Positions 1 through 10,167 of a stretch of DNA of 64,000 nucleotides are shown one piece after another. Source of the stretch: Blastocladiella emersonii ATCC 22665 (Eukaryota > Blastocladiomycota > Blastocladiomycetes > Blastocladiales > Blastocladiaceae). A program made the position numbers and the translations under genes. How positions within the stretch are numbered: position 1 is the first letter of the stretch; each line of letters starts with the position of its first letter. The notes beneath the pieces are model-generated. The model was not told where the DNA came from, made no database searches, and was given only the letters and a program-made list of their open reading frames with translations. The stretch lies in contig JANHCV010000003.1 in the NCBI GenBank assembly GCA_025594325.1, forward strand, positions 2,578,355-2,642,354. Reading direction: 5' to 3'.

Positions 1-2127
1 GTCCCCCGCCACGCGCCTGGGCCCGCCGGTCGGTCCCTGCCGGGCCTGCTCGATCGACGCGTCCCGATCGCCTCGTGCCTCCGCGGCCGCACTCACCGCC
101 CGACCCGCGCAGCTGCCGTGTCGCCTCGACTCCGTCGAGCACGGGCATAATCAGGTCCATGAGGATCACGCCGACGGCCGCGCGCGCGGGCGAGCCGGTC
201 ATGAGCAGCGCGTCGAGCGCCTCCTGCCCGTGGGCCGCCGTGAACACGCGCGCGTACCCGGCACGCCGCAGCGTCGCCACCGTCACCCGCTGCACCAGCG
301 CGTTGTCCTCGACCACGAGCACCGCCGTGCTCTCTTTTTGTGATGGTGGTGCTGCAGCTGCTTCCTCGGTCGACTGCGCCACCTGCTCAGGGGGCGGCGG
401 CGGCAGCTGTTTCGGTGCTGGCGCTGAACTCGACGCTTCTGGCACTGCTTCCGGTGGCTGTGATCCGACGGCACACGCGTCAGGGACGACATCGGACAGC
501 TGCGCTTCCGCCGGCGCGGGCAGCACCACAGCGACTGCCGCCGAGGCCGAGTCCAACATCAGCTCCGACTCGACAAGCGTCGCCTCCTCGTCGGCGTCAG
601 CCGCGCGCGCTGCGCCGAGCAGCGGCGGCCCACCGGGCAACGTCGGCACGGGCCACCGCCACGCCGGCGCCCCGCCCTCGCCGCCAATCGCCTGCAGCGG
701 GCACGGCGCGCCCGAGGGCGTCTTGCACGGCCGCACGGGGACGCGCAGCGTGAGCAGCCCGTCGTGCGCCGACACCGCGAGGGTGCCGCCCGCGGCCTCG
801 GCGAGCGCGTGCATCTTGGCGAGCGCGGGATGGCGTTGCGTGGCCTCGAGCGGTGGCACGCGCAGGCGGACTTCGGCGACCAGGTGCGGCGTGCAGCCCG
901 TCTCGACGAGCACGCCGAGCGTCCACCCGTCGACGGTCGTATTGGTGAGAGCGCGCCCGGCCACAGCGACCTCGGCGAGCGCGCGCCGCGCGCGACGTGT
1001 CACGCACACGCACGGCGGGGTGGTCGCGGTGCGCGGCTGCCCGTGCGGCGAGCCTGGGAGCCCCGTCAGGCTCTCGGCGGCCACGTCGACGTGGTACCAC
1101 CCGTCCGCGTCCGTCGAGTCGCCCGCGTGGTCGCTGTTGCTGAGCGTGTCCGCGGACCCGGCGCGCGAGCCGTGCGTTGGTGGCACTGGCTCGAGGAGCA
1201 CGGTGCCGGGAGCGAGCGCGGCGGGCGCGGGCACCAGCGTACGAGACCACACCCCGACGCTGCCACCGCCGCCGCCGTCGCCGGTGCAGCTGCCAGCGCT
1301 CGACTCGACGCGCTGCTGCTGCTGCACCGGGCACGCCGACCCGGCGCCCGATGGACACGCTCGCACCGGCAGCCGCGCGACGAACATGTGGCCGGGGTAC
1401 CCGCGGCACGGGACGACGTCGACGGCGCCGCCAGCGCGGCGCGCGAGGCGGCGCAGGACCGCGACCTGGAGCCCGAGCAGGCGGAACTCGGCGCCCTGGC
1501 CGGGGACCGACCAGTCAAAGTGGGTGGTGAGCGCCGTGATCTTGTGCGGCGCGAGCGTCGGCGGGAGCCACAGGCGGATCTTGGCCATGGCGGTCGCCGT
1601 GGCGCCGTCGCCGAGCGCGGGGATGTACGACCACCCGTTGGCCGTGGTGCCGGGCACGGTGCGCCCGACAATGGCGATCTTGGTCAGCGCGCAGCGCGCG
1701 AGCGGCGACACGCACATGCACGGTGGCGACGGCGACGGGGACGACCCGGCGCACCACTTGAGCCCGTGCAGCGACTCGGCCTCGATATTGACGTGGTGCC
1801 ACCGCGCAGCGTCGGCCTCGCTCGCACCCGTGCTCGCCGTCGCGTCGACGGCAGGATCGTCGTTCTCGTCGCCGTCGGCCGCGCCCGTATACTCGACGAC
1901 GGCTTGGAGGAGCGCGTGGACGTGTTCGGCGGCCGCGACCACGGCGGCGCGGTCGACGTCCGTCCCAACGGCCTCCATGGTGCCCTGGATCACGTAGACG
2001 GGGTTGCGCAGCTCGTGCGCGAGGTACAGGAGCAGGCGGCCCTGCTGCGCGTTGAGCGACTCGGTCTCCTTGAGCAGGTCGTTGAGCCGCCAGTCGCGCG
2101 TGTGCTGCTCGGTCAGGTCCGTGGTCG
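1..2127 (-). CDS. CHASE-family hybrid histidine kinase paralogue A, partial (5'-truncated, runs off the left edge)
   Basis: Reading leftwards, the open frame starts at a TDLTEQ linker (about 2120). It has an H-box (LAHELRNPVYVIQG, about 2020), two successive copies of the C-terminal kinase-like domain (about 1850-1330 and 1110-700), a Pro/Ala/Glu linker and a receiver domain (VLVVEDN; phospho-acceptor block MDLIMPVLDGVEATRQLR near 160-105). After that block the paralogue similarity stops at a GTGAGT at 96-91, probably a donor whose next exon lies outside the window. Homology to the three sister genes begins abruptly after a TAG at 2128-2130. No transmembrane, CHASE or PAS module is found in the 660 bp upstream. 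It is therefore a 5'-truncated duplicate, or its first exon is not recognisable. The first domain copy resembles those of the sisters (FDWSVPGQGAEFRLLGLQ). The second has lost that block. Neither copy has recognisable N, G1 or G2 ATP-binding boxes. Confidence 0.75.
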
Positions 2128-2789
2128 CTACTGCTGAGGTCGGGCGAGTCTGGCAGAGCGCTGCCCGAGCCGAGGATGGCGGGCGGCGGCCACAGCAGCG
2201 TGGTCGAGGCGGTTGACCCCCGCGTGGGCTCGAGGTGGCGCGCGAACGGGTCCGACCTCTGCCGGTCACGGCGTGGTTGCGCACGCGTGCTCCTCGAACG
2301 CGCGGTCGGCGAGGAGGACAGCAGCAGGCCGAGGGTCGCGTCCGAGGGTGCTGGAGTCGGCTCAGCAACGTGCGAGCGGGCAGCGGCATCGAGATCTGGG
2401 CACAGCGGCGCACGTTCGCCAGTTTGCCGGGCCGGCTGCCGGGTGCGACGTGTCGCGGCGCGTCGTGGGTCACGGCGGATCGGCTCTGGTTGGCTCAGAC
2501 TCCATGTCACGGCCGTTGCGGGAAGTGGATTGATACATGGCTGCTGGGCAACGATGCAGACCGGCGAGAGAGAAGAGAGAGCGCGCGCACAGCGTGCAGG
2601 CCGCCGCCAGGGGCCATCCAACGCACCCCGCGCCCGCGGTGATCACGCGCACTTGTCCCTCGCGTCGCAGACGCGTCCGTGCGTCTGTTTCAAAACAGGT
2701 CTTGAAGCCATCGCCACCGTCGAGTACACAAAACGAGATGAATGAATTGCAAGGTAGCGAGCGACCAAAAAAAGGCGAGGGGGGAATAT
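2128..2789. other. Intergenic region between two tandem histidine kinase genes
   Basis: About 660 bp of GC-rich sequence between the truncated paralogue A and the stop of paralogue B. Open frames here are Arg/Pro/Ser-rich and show no similarity to the missing N-terminal half of paralogue A. The region should hold the 3' flank of B and whatever promoter or first exon A uses. No recognisable element was found. Confidence 0.5.
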
Positions 2790-5700
2790 TTACACGAGCG
2801 CGGCCGCGTCGACGGCGCCACCCTCGACGAGCGCCGCGACGGTACCGACGAGCACGTCCTTCTTGACGGGCTTGGTGAGGAATGCGTTGAACCCGGCGTC
2901 GCGGCACCGCGCGCGCTCCGCCTCGAGCGCGTTGGCCGTGAGCGCGAGCACCGGTAGCCGCGCGCGCGACCACGTTGCGCGCAGTTGCCGCGTCGCCTCG
3001 ACGCCGTCGAGCACCGGCATCATGAGGTCCATGACCACCACGTCGACGGGGAGCTGCTCCGGGTCGGTGGGCGAGGACCGCGCGGCGAGCAGGTCGAGCG
3101 CCTGCTGCCCGTCGTCCGCGACAAACACTTCGAACCCGGCGCGCTCGAGGAACCGCCGCGTCAGGTTCTGGATCAGCTTGTTGTCCTCGACGACGAGCAC
3201 TCGGAGCGCAGCGGCGGCTGGCGGTGCGAGGGTGGCCGGTGATGGAGCGGTTGCAGTTGGTGGTGGCGGCGCTGATCGAGGCGCTGATGGTGGTGCTGCA
3301 GCAGGAACAGGCGAGAGCGGGGACGTTGATACAGCTGGTGACGCGGGCAACGGCGTCGCGATGGCAGCCTTGACGAGTCCCGGCGAAAGCAGCGGGACCG
3401 ACTGCGGTATTGGTCGCGCCGGCGGCGGTGGCAGTCGGGGCGGCGGCTCGAGCGCGACCGCCGGGTCCACGGTGCGCGGGCCGGGGCACGCCGCGCCGTC
3501 AGCACACGGTCGCGCGGGCACGGCCAGCCGGATCGCGCGGCCCGCGCAGTCGACGTGCACGCTGCCGCCCGCGAGCGACGCGAGCAGCCGCAGGATCGCG
3601 AGCTGGAGGCCGACGAGGCGGAACTCGGCGCCCTGCCCGGGGATCGACCAGTCGAACGTCGTACTGAGCGCGCTCTGGTCGTGCTCGGGCAGGTCGGCGG
3701 GCAGCGCGAGCGCGATGGTGACGGCGGCCGAGTCGTATCCGCAGTGCGAGACGGACGTTCCGGGGACCGCGGTCGCGACAGCCTCGAGCTTGCGCAGCAC
3801 GCGAACCGCAGCGCGTGTCAGGACGAGGCACTGCGGCCACGCGCCGCTGACGTCGCCGAGGTGCGCGCCGGGCACGCCGCGGAACAGGTCGCGCACCGCG
3901 CTCGCACCGCCGTAGACGTGCGTCGGCAGCTCGAGCGCCGCTGCGCCGTCGCCGGGTAGCCGTGACCGGCTGGACAGCGACATGCGGCGGCGGCGGCGGC
4001 TCGCGGCCAGGCGGCGCGTAGCGAGCGACTCGGCCGACCCGGTCCCAGGCGGAGACACGGGCGAGCCAGTGAGCGGCGAGGATGACGGAGCTGCGGCCGC
4101 CACCGAGTCGCCCGCGTCCACGGCCTCGCGCGCCTCCATGTACTCGACGACGGCGTCGAGCAGGGTGCACACGTGGTCGGTCGCCGTAGCGACAGCCGCA
4201 CGATCAATCGCGTCGCCCGCCGCGGCCGTGGTGCCGGCCGTGTCGCCGCCGCCCTGCACGGTGCCCTGGATCACGTACACGGGATTTCGTAACTCGTGCG
4301 CGAGGTACAGCAGCAGGCGGCGCTGCTGCGCGTTGAGGAGCTCGGTCTCGCGCAGCAGCTCGGCGAGGCGGCGGTCGCGCGCGCGCTGCTCCGTCAGGTC
4401 CGTGAGGACCAGCACCTGGTTGACGGCCGGGTTGCCCGTCGGCTGCGACACGTTGATCATGGCGTCGATGCGGCGCGGCGGCGGCGGCGGGAGTGCGGCA
4501 GCCTCGAGGTCGACAAACTCGGGAGCATCGGACGCGGGGGTGTACGGGATCACGCGGACCTCGCGGCGGCCCGGGTGTAGCATGGCCGCTGTGACCGAGT
4601 CGATGAGCGGGTCGGCCGCCATGGCCTTGCCGCTCCCGCTGCTCGTGGTGCTGCTCATACTGCCCTTGGAGAGGAACTTGGCGGCGGCAATGGCCGGGCG
4701 GTTGGCGCGTGTAATGTCGTCGGTGGTCGTGACCGCAGCGGCCGCGGCAGCGGCGGACGTCACCGGTGCGGGTCCCGACCCAGCGGCCGTGGACAGATCG
4801 GTCGAGCTCGGGCACGGCGAGTCGGTAGGCGCGAGCAGGTCGGCGACGCGGAACACGTTCTGGCGGATCGACTCGGGCGAGTGGCCCGTGAGCGCGAGGA
4901 GCGGCGCGTTGACGCCGACGACGGTGCCCTTGGCGTTGACGAGGATCATGGGGTTGGGCGTGACCTGCATGATGGCCTCGGAGTGCCGCTTCCACGACCC
5001 GAGCAGGCGCTCGGTCGAGTGGAACCGGCGGAGGCGGACGAGGACGCGGGCCACGGCGACGGCGAGGACGAACCCGACGAGCGCCGTGATGATGGGCGCG
5101 GCCACGTTCCACCCGGACGTGAAGAGCGCGTTGAGCTCGGCCGACGCGACGCACGTCGCCTGGAACGTCTGCGCGGCCGCGGTGATGGGCAGCTTGACGG
5201 TGAACTGCGGCAGCGGCGTCGCGTCGGCGGGCGCGTCGGGCGGCGGCGAGTGGTACGAGAAGGCGTCGCCGAGGTCGATGGTCAGGCGCACGAGGCCGCG
5301 GGCGGCGGCGGGGCCGAGCGACGAGTCGAGGTAGCTTTGCAGCTATGGGCGGGACGAGAGTCAGTTGATGGCCACGGTCGAGGTCGAGGTCGAAGTGAAA
5401 AGCGTACGTTGAACCCAGCGCAAATGGCCCATTGTGACCCGTCGGGGCGCGTGAAGGGGCGCGAGTAGTAGAGGACGCCCGGGACCGAGACGCCGAGCGG
5501 GGCGCGGAGCGGGACGACGGTGGTGAGCTGGCCGAACCCGGTCTCGTTGGCGGCGGCCGCAACAAACGCCTCGCCACGGATCCCCGAGCTGAGGTCCCAG
5601 CCGGTGAGCGATGCGCTGTACGGGTAGCTGAGCGACACGACCCAGTACTCGTTGGCGCGCGGGCGCGGGCGCGAGGCGATGATGCGCATGTCGTCGCGCG

Positions 5701-6712
5701 CGATGCGATCGACCGACTCGAAGATGGTCACGTTGTTGGCAGCCTCCCACGCGGCGCGGCGGTCGTCGGCGACGCGCTCGAGGTAGACGAAGCGCAGGTA
5801 GCTCGAGAGGGCGGGGCTGGCCGAGAGCTGGGTGATGGACGCGTTGGTCATGGCGGGCAGCTGCGCGGCCGACGACCGCAGCAGCACGACGGGGGCCACG
5901 ACGCGGCTCGACAGCTCGCCGGCCAGGCGGTCGCCGAGCTGGCCGCACCGGTAGGTGAGCAGGGCGAGGGTGTTGTCGTCCTCGCCGCCGCGCAGGAGAA
6001 AGTGGATGAAGACGGCGAGCGTGATGGCGAGGGCGATCAGGGCGACGGGGAGCACGGCGACGCAGGCGAGCGAGGGCGTCCCGCGGCCCGAGTAGATGGC
6101 GCGCGCGAGACGGTGCCACGGGCGCTGCCACGCGGGCAGGTCGGCCAGGTCCATGTAAGACGAGTCGGCCATGGACGAGGCCTTGGACGCAGCGAGAGGC
6201 ACCGCACCGCCGAGGCCGCCGGTCGGGCTCTGCGGCGGCGGCAGCAGTGGTCCGCCAGCGTGGGCGACGCTGCGGTAGCGGTGCCGCTGCGCCTGGCCGC
6301 CCTCGGCCACGCCCGCGCTCGGCCCAGTGCCCGCGGAGACGAGCAGCGGGATGTCGGCGCCCCCAGCGCGCACGGCGTTGGGCGGCAGGGTGCTGAGGGC
6401 CCCGTCGGGCGATGCGGCGCGATGGCGGCGCGGCGGGCGAGTGCGCCCAGCAGGACCGGGAGCGCTGGCAGCGGTGTCGCGCGACGAGGTGCCGGCGGAG
6501 GCGGCCGAGTCGCCCGATACGGTGCGCGCGGCACTGGTGAGCGGGAACGAGGCGTCGAGGGCGATCAGCGGCGCGTGGTCGTGGTCGGCGTCGTCGTTGG
6601 CGCGAGCCCGCGACGGTGCGGCGGCAGAGGGAGAGCCGAGCGGGAGCAGCGGCAGCGGCGGGAGCGTCTGGGCGCGCTTGTGCGGATGGCGGGAGCGGTC
6701 GCGCGGCGCCAT
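2790..6712 (-). CDS. Hybrid histidine kinase paralogue B (CHASE-PAS-HisKA-degenerate ATPase-receiver)
   Basis: Two exons, 6712-5408 and 5342-2790, give 1285 residues. The 65-nt intron starts GTACGC, contains AACTGAC and ends CCATAG. Order: low-complexity cytosolic N-terminus (1-205), membrane helix (about 213-240), CHASE-type extracellular sensor (about 245-510), second helix (about 514-538), PAS (about 550-605), TDLTEQ linker, H-box with His near 784 (LAHELRNPVYVIQG), ATPase-like region, receiver (about 1150-1285). The receiver keeps its acidic pair, phospho-acceptor Asp (VVVMDLMMPV) and Lys (LTKPV). The ATPase region keeps only a distant F/G2-like block (FDWSIPGQGAEFRLVGLQ). The N-box Asn, DxGxG and GxGxG motifs are not visible. 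CHASE domains bind small ligands outside the cell in known kinases; the ligand here is unknown. Autophosphorylation looks doubtful, so it may be a pseudokinase that receives or relays phosphate. Confidence 0.88.
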
Positions 6713-7504
6713 GGCGGCCCCTCGTCGAGGTCAACGAGCAATCAATGTGCGAGGGTGCGATGTGCGATTGCGTTGCAGGAAGTGGGGGTTCGTGGTGGGC
6801 GACGGAGGGCGCGGATGGCAGGCAGCGGCGGCGGGTGGCAGCGGGCGGCAGCGGCGGCAGCGGCGGCAGCGGGAGCGAGGGACAGGGCGCGGGCGGCGAT
6901 TAGCGAGCGAACGCAACGCGGGCCGCCAGCGCATGCCAACCCAAACGATAACAACGCGCGGACGGCCCCCGAGTCGCGCGCGCCAAGCAGCCCGCGCCAG
7001 GCCGAGCGCGCCGCAGTGGGGCCGATGGCGGCGGTGCGGCGCGGCGCGATGCGTGCGGCGCAGACGGGCGCGGCGGTCGCGGCCCGCGGTCCACGCGACC
7101 GGGACGGGAAGGCGGGGCGGGGCGGGGCGGCGGGGCGGCGCGAGGTCGGCCGCGTCGGCGCGCTCGGCGGGTCTCCGATGCGCGACCTCGGCAGGGCGAG
7201 GCTCCTGCTCGAGCGCGAACGATCGACGCTGGTGAGTGATCGATCGGCTGCCGAGGGCCAAGTCATTGCTGGCGTTGCGCCACTGTTAATCCAACGCGCA
7301 CACCGGTATTCTCAGGGGGCCATGCTCGAGCGAAGGCGCGGGAAGCCGTGGCTGCCTGGACGCCAGGCAAGTGATCGGACGTCAGACAAACCCAGCTCAG
7401 GTCGCAGCGCGCGCGGGAGACAGCGGCGCGGGAGACAGCGGCGAGAGGTGGTCAACAGGTACATTTCATTGCTAGTAAAAGAGGGTAGGTAACAAGCGCC
7501 GCCG
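6713..7504. promoter_or_regulatory. Promoter region of kinase B and 3' flank of FAD1
   Basis: A 790-bp GC-rich gap upstream of the kinase B start. It carries an imperfect GGC/AGC trinucleotide run (about 6838-6880) and short G-rich repeats (GGGGCGGGGCGG near 7115). No TATA-like element is obvious. The call rests on position only. Confidence 0.4.
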
Positions 7505-8440
7505 TCACGCGGCGCCGTTGGCCGCCTTGGCTGGCGGCGCGGGCAACCGGCCGGCGCGCTCGAGGCTGCCGTCGACAAGGCGCCACGCGGGCAGGAACTC
7601 GTCATCACGAACGCGCAGCGCCGGGTTGGGCACGGTGCGGTCGCGCGCGCCGAGCGACGTGTACCCGAGGTCGTACAGCGGGCAGTACTCGACGCGCAGC
7701 GCGAGCAGGAACAGCCAGATGTCGGCGAACCGCCAGTCGAGGATCGGGTTGACGCGCACCAGGTCGGGCCACCCCTTGTCCACGTCGCACGGCTGGAACG
7801 CCGCCAAATGTGCGCACCACGGGTCGGTCCGCCGCGTCCCGACGCACACGGCGCGCGCCGCCGGGAACGCCGCGTGGAACGCCGCGAGCCCCGCCTGCAT
7901 CGGGCCCGCCACCGTCACCATGTGCAGCCGGTACCGCGCCGCGCACTTGGCCACAAACGCCGCCTCCTCGGGGAACCCGTTGGCCGGCGCCACGTGCACC
8001 GTGATCAGCTTGGTCGCCGCAGCGTCGGCGTCAACGCCCGCGAGCCGCGCGTGCCGGTGCAGCACCGCCGCCAGCATGTGCAGCAGCACCGTGCAGTCCT
8101 TGCCGCCGTTGAACGACATGCCGAGCTGCCGCGGCGGCGGCGCGTGATACTCGAGCACCGCCGCCTCGAGCGTGGCGACTGCGCTGGTCACGATGGAGAC
8201 GAGCCGCGCGCGTGCTGCGTCGGAGAGTTGGGAGGTTGCGGGCAGCGGGAGCGGTTGTGCAGGGTCGACGAGCCGCGTCGTGGCGACAAACTCGTACACG
8301 TCGCGCTCGACGGCCGCGAGGTCGAGTGGCGGGTACAGCGGGAGGTCCTCGGGGCCGCTCTCGGCGAGGGCCGCCAGCGCGGCGAACGCGTCGGCGTCGG
8401 TGCCGAGGTCGACGGCAGTCATGGGGCCGTTGGGTGTCAT
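7505..8440 (-). CDS. FAD1: FAD synthase (FMN adenylyltransferase), PAPS-reductase fold
   Basis: A single exon of 311 residues from the ATG at 8440. An upstream in-frame ATG at 8554 would add 38 poorly conserved residues and would run into the promoter shared with the choline kinase gene. The enzyme adenylates FMN with ATP to make FAD. Family signatures are clear: the PP-loop SFNGGKDCTVLLH, the GTRRTDPWC block, NPILDWRFADIWLFL, and YCPLYDLGYTSLG near the C-terminus. Length matches the fungal Fad1 family (about 300 residues). The gene is divergent from the choline kinase gene with about 300 bp between the starts. No intron is needed. Confidence 0.93.
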   Translation of the reverse strand: MTPNGPMTAVDLGTDADAFAALAALAESGPEDLPLYPPLDLAAVERDVYEFVATTRLVDPAQPLPLPATSQLSDAARARLVSIVTSAVATLEAAVLEYHAPPPRQLGMSFNGGKDCTVLLHMLAAVLHRHARLAGVDADAAATKLITVHVAPANGFPEEAAFVAKCAARYRLHMVTVAGPMQAGLAAFHAAFPAARAVCVGTRRTDPWCAHLAAFQPCDVDKGWPDLVRVNPILDWRFADIWLFLLALRVEYCPLYDLGYTSLGARDRTVPNPALRVRDDEFLPAWRLVDGSLERAGRLPAPPAKAANGAA

Positions 8441-8743
8441 TGGTTCACCGTCTAATACATGGGAGGAAGGAGGGCGGGAGAGTGAGCTGACAGATGGGCG
8501 TGGAAGCCCGATCGTCGCGTGACCGGCGCGCGCGGCAGCGTGGCGCGGAGACATTGCATCACTCTGCGTGGCGCATCAGGTGCGCGCACGTGCGCCGATC
8601 TTTCTCGCGCGTGGCGTCTCCGCTTGGCGTCTCCCCTTGGGTGCCGCGCCACAGCAGTCCCCGCTCTCCCTCCCTCGGCAACTCTGCACCGAACCTGCTA
8701 CGCATCAACGAACTTCACACGCACGCACGCACGCACCCGAGTC

Positions 8744-10092
8744 ATGGCCTCCGACTCGACGACCATGACCTCGCGGCCCGCCCACCCGCCCCGCGCGCCC
8801 GCCGCCGCCGTCGTTGGCAAGCCCGACGTGCGCTTCCTCGACGTGACCGTCGACGAGGCCGACCTCGACGGCTGGGCGCGCCGCCTGGGTGCCGACCTCG
8901 GCCTGGCCTCGGCTGCCGACGTGGCCGCTGCGCGCGTGACGCGGTGCAAGCAGGGCATCACCAACAAGCGTACGCCTGCTTGCTCCGACTTGCTGTGCCC
9001 GCGCGGCTGACCTCCTGCTCCAGTCCTCAAGGTGTCGCTGCCGAACGGCACAAAGTACCTCGTGCGCGTGTACGGGCACGGCACGTCGGCGCTGATTGAC
9101 CGTGACGCCGAGGTGCGCAACATGGCGTGGCTCGCGGCGCACGGCATGGCCCCGCCGCTGCACGCCCGCTTCCGCAACGGCCTCGTCTACGGCTTCGTCC
9201 CCGGCGACGCCGCCCACCCCGAGGCCCTCGCCCACCCCGCCGTCTGGCCCGCCATTGCCCGCCACGTCGCCGAGTGGCACGCGCTGCCGCTCCCGCCCGC
9301 CGCCAAGGACGCCGGCTCCACGCTGTTCCCGACGCTCGACCGCTGGCTCGCCATGGGTACGCCTCGCGCTGCTTTACCCGCCGGGAACTGCTCGCTGACG
9401 CAGTGCTCTGCCCTCCTCCAGTGTATGAGTCGGCCGGCCCGTCCGCGACCCACTTCCACGGCATCGCCCTCGCCGACCTGACGGCGCAGCGCGACCTGCT
9501 CGCCGCGACGCTGCCCGCCACGCCCGTCGTCTTCGCCCACAACGACCTGCTGTCGGGCAACATCATCCTGCAGCACGCCGACGACATTACGCCGCCGACC
9601 TCGCCCACCGTGACCACCTCGTCGGGCAACGACTCGGACGACCACATCGAGACCGAGTCAGAGCTGCGCACCGTGGCGCGCGCCCGCTTCATCGACTACG
9701 AGTACGGAGGCGTCGGCTGCGCGGCCTTCGACATTGCAAATTCATTTTGCGAATGGGCCGGGTTCGACTGCGAGTACTACCGCTACCCGTCACTTGCAAC
9801 GCAGCGCGCATGGCTGCGCGTGTACCTCGGCGCGTCGGCCACCGACGCCGCCGTCGACGTGTGGCAGGCCGCCGTCGCCGAGTACACGCTCGCCGCGCAC
9901 CTGTACTGGATCCTGTGGGCGCTCGTCCAGGCCACCGTGTCCGATATCGACTTTGACTACGCCGCGTACGCCAACCTGCGCTGGGCCGAGTACCACCGCT
10001 GGGCCAAGACCAAGTGCCCGCCGCCTCCGCCATGTCGGCCCGCGTCGGCCGCGTCCGCGGCCTCGTCGGCGCTGGCCGAGGGCGCAGAGTAG
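8744..10092 (+). CDS. Choline/ethanolamine kinase
   Basis: Three exons, 8744-8969, 9024-9356 and 9422-10092, give 409 residues. Both introns start GTACGCC, contain GCTGAC and end CCAG. The splices restore the ATP-binding strand (GITNKLLKVSLPNGTKYLVRVYG). The catalytic Brenner motif VFAHNDLLSGNIIL and the metal-binding FIDYEYGG are intact, followed by the helix FDIANSFCEW typical of the family. The enzyme phosphorylates choline or ethanolamine, the first step of the CDP-choline/CDP-ethanolamine (Kennedy) pathway. The sequence does not decide which substrate is preferred. OPI3 at 52 kb serves the parallel methylation route to phosphatidylcholine. The gene converges on the neighbour at 10168 with 75 bp between stops. 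It ends in TAG, which shows that TAG is a true stop here. Confidence 0.93.
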
Positions 10093-10167
10093 GAACGATT
10101 TGATAGACATGTAACTGACTTATACATTTGCCTTCAAAACTGCTCGAACAATAACGGTTTCTCCACT

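Noticed and set aside
1515-2621. Minus-strand frame from 2621 as the true 5' part of kinase paralogue A
   Set aside because: It is out of frame with the kinase, low complexity, and unrelated to the CHASE/PAS half of the sisters. No GT donor joins it in phase.
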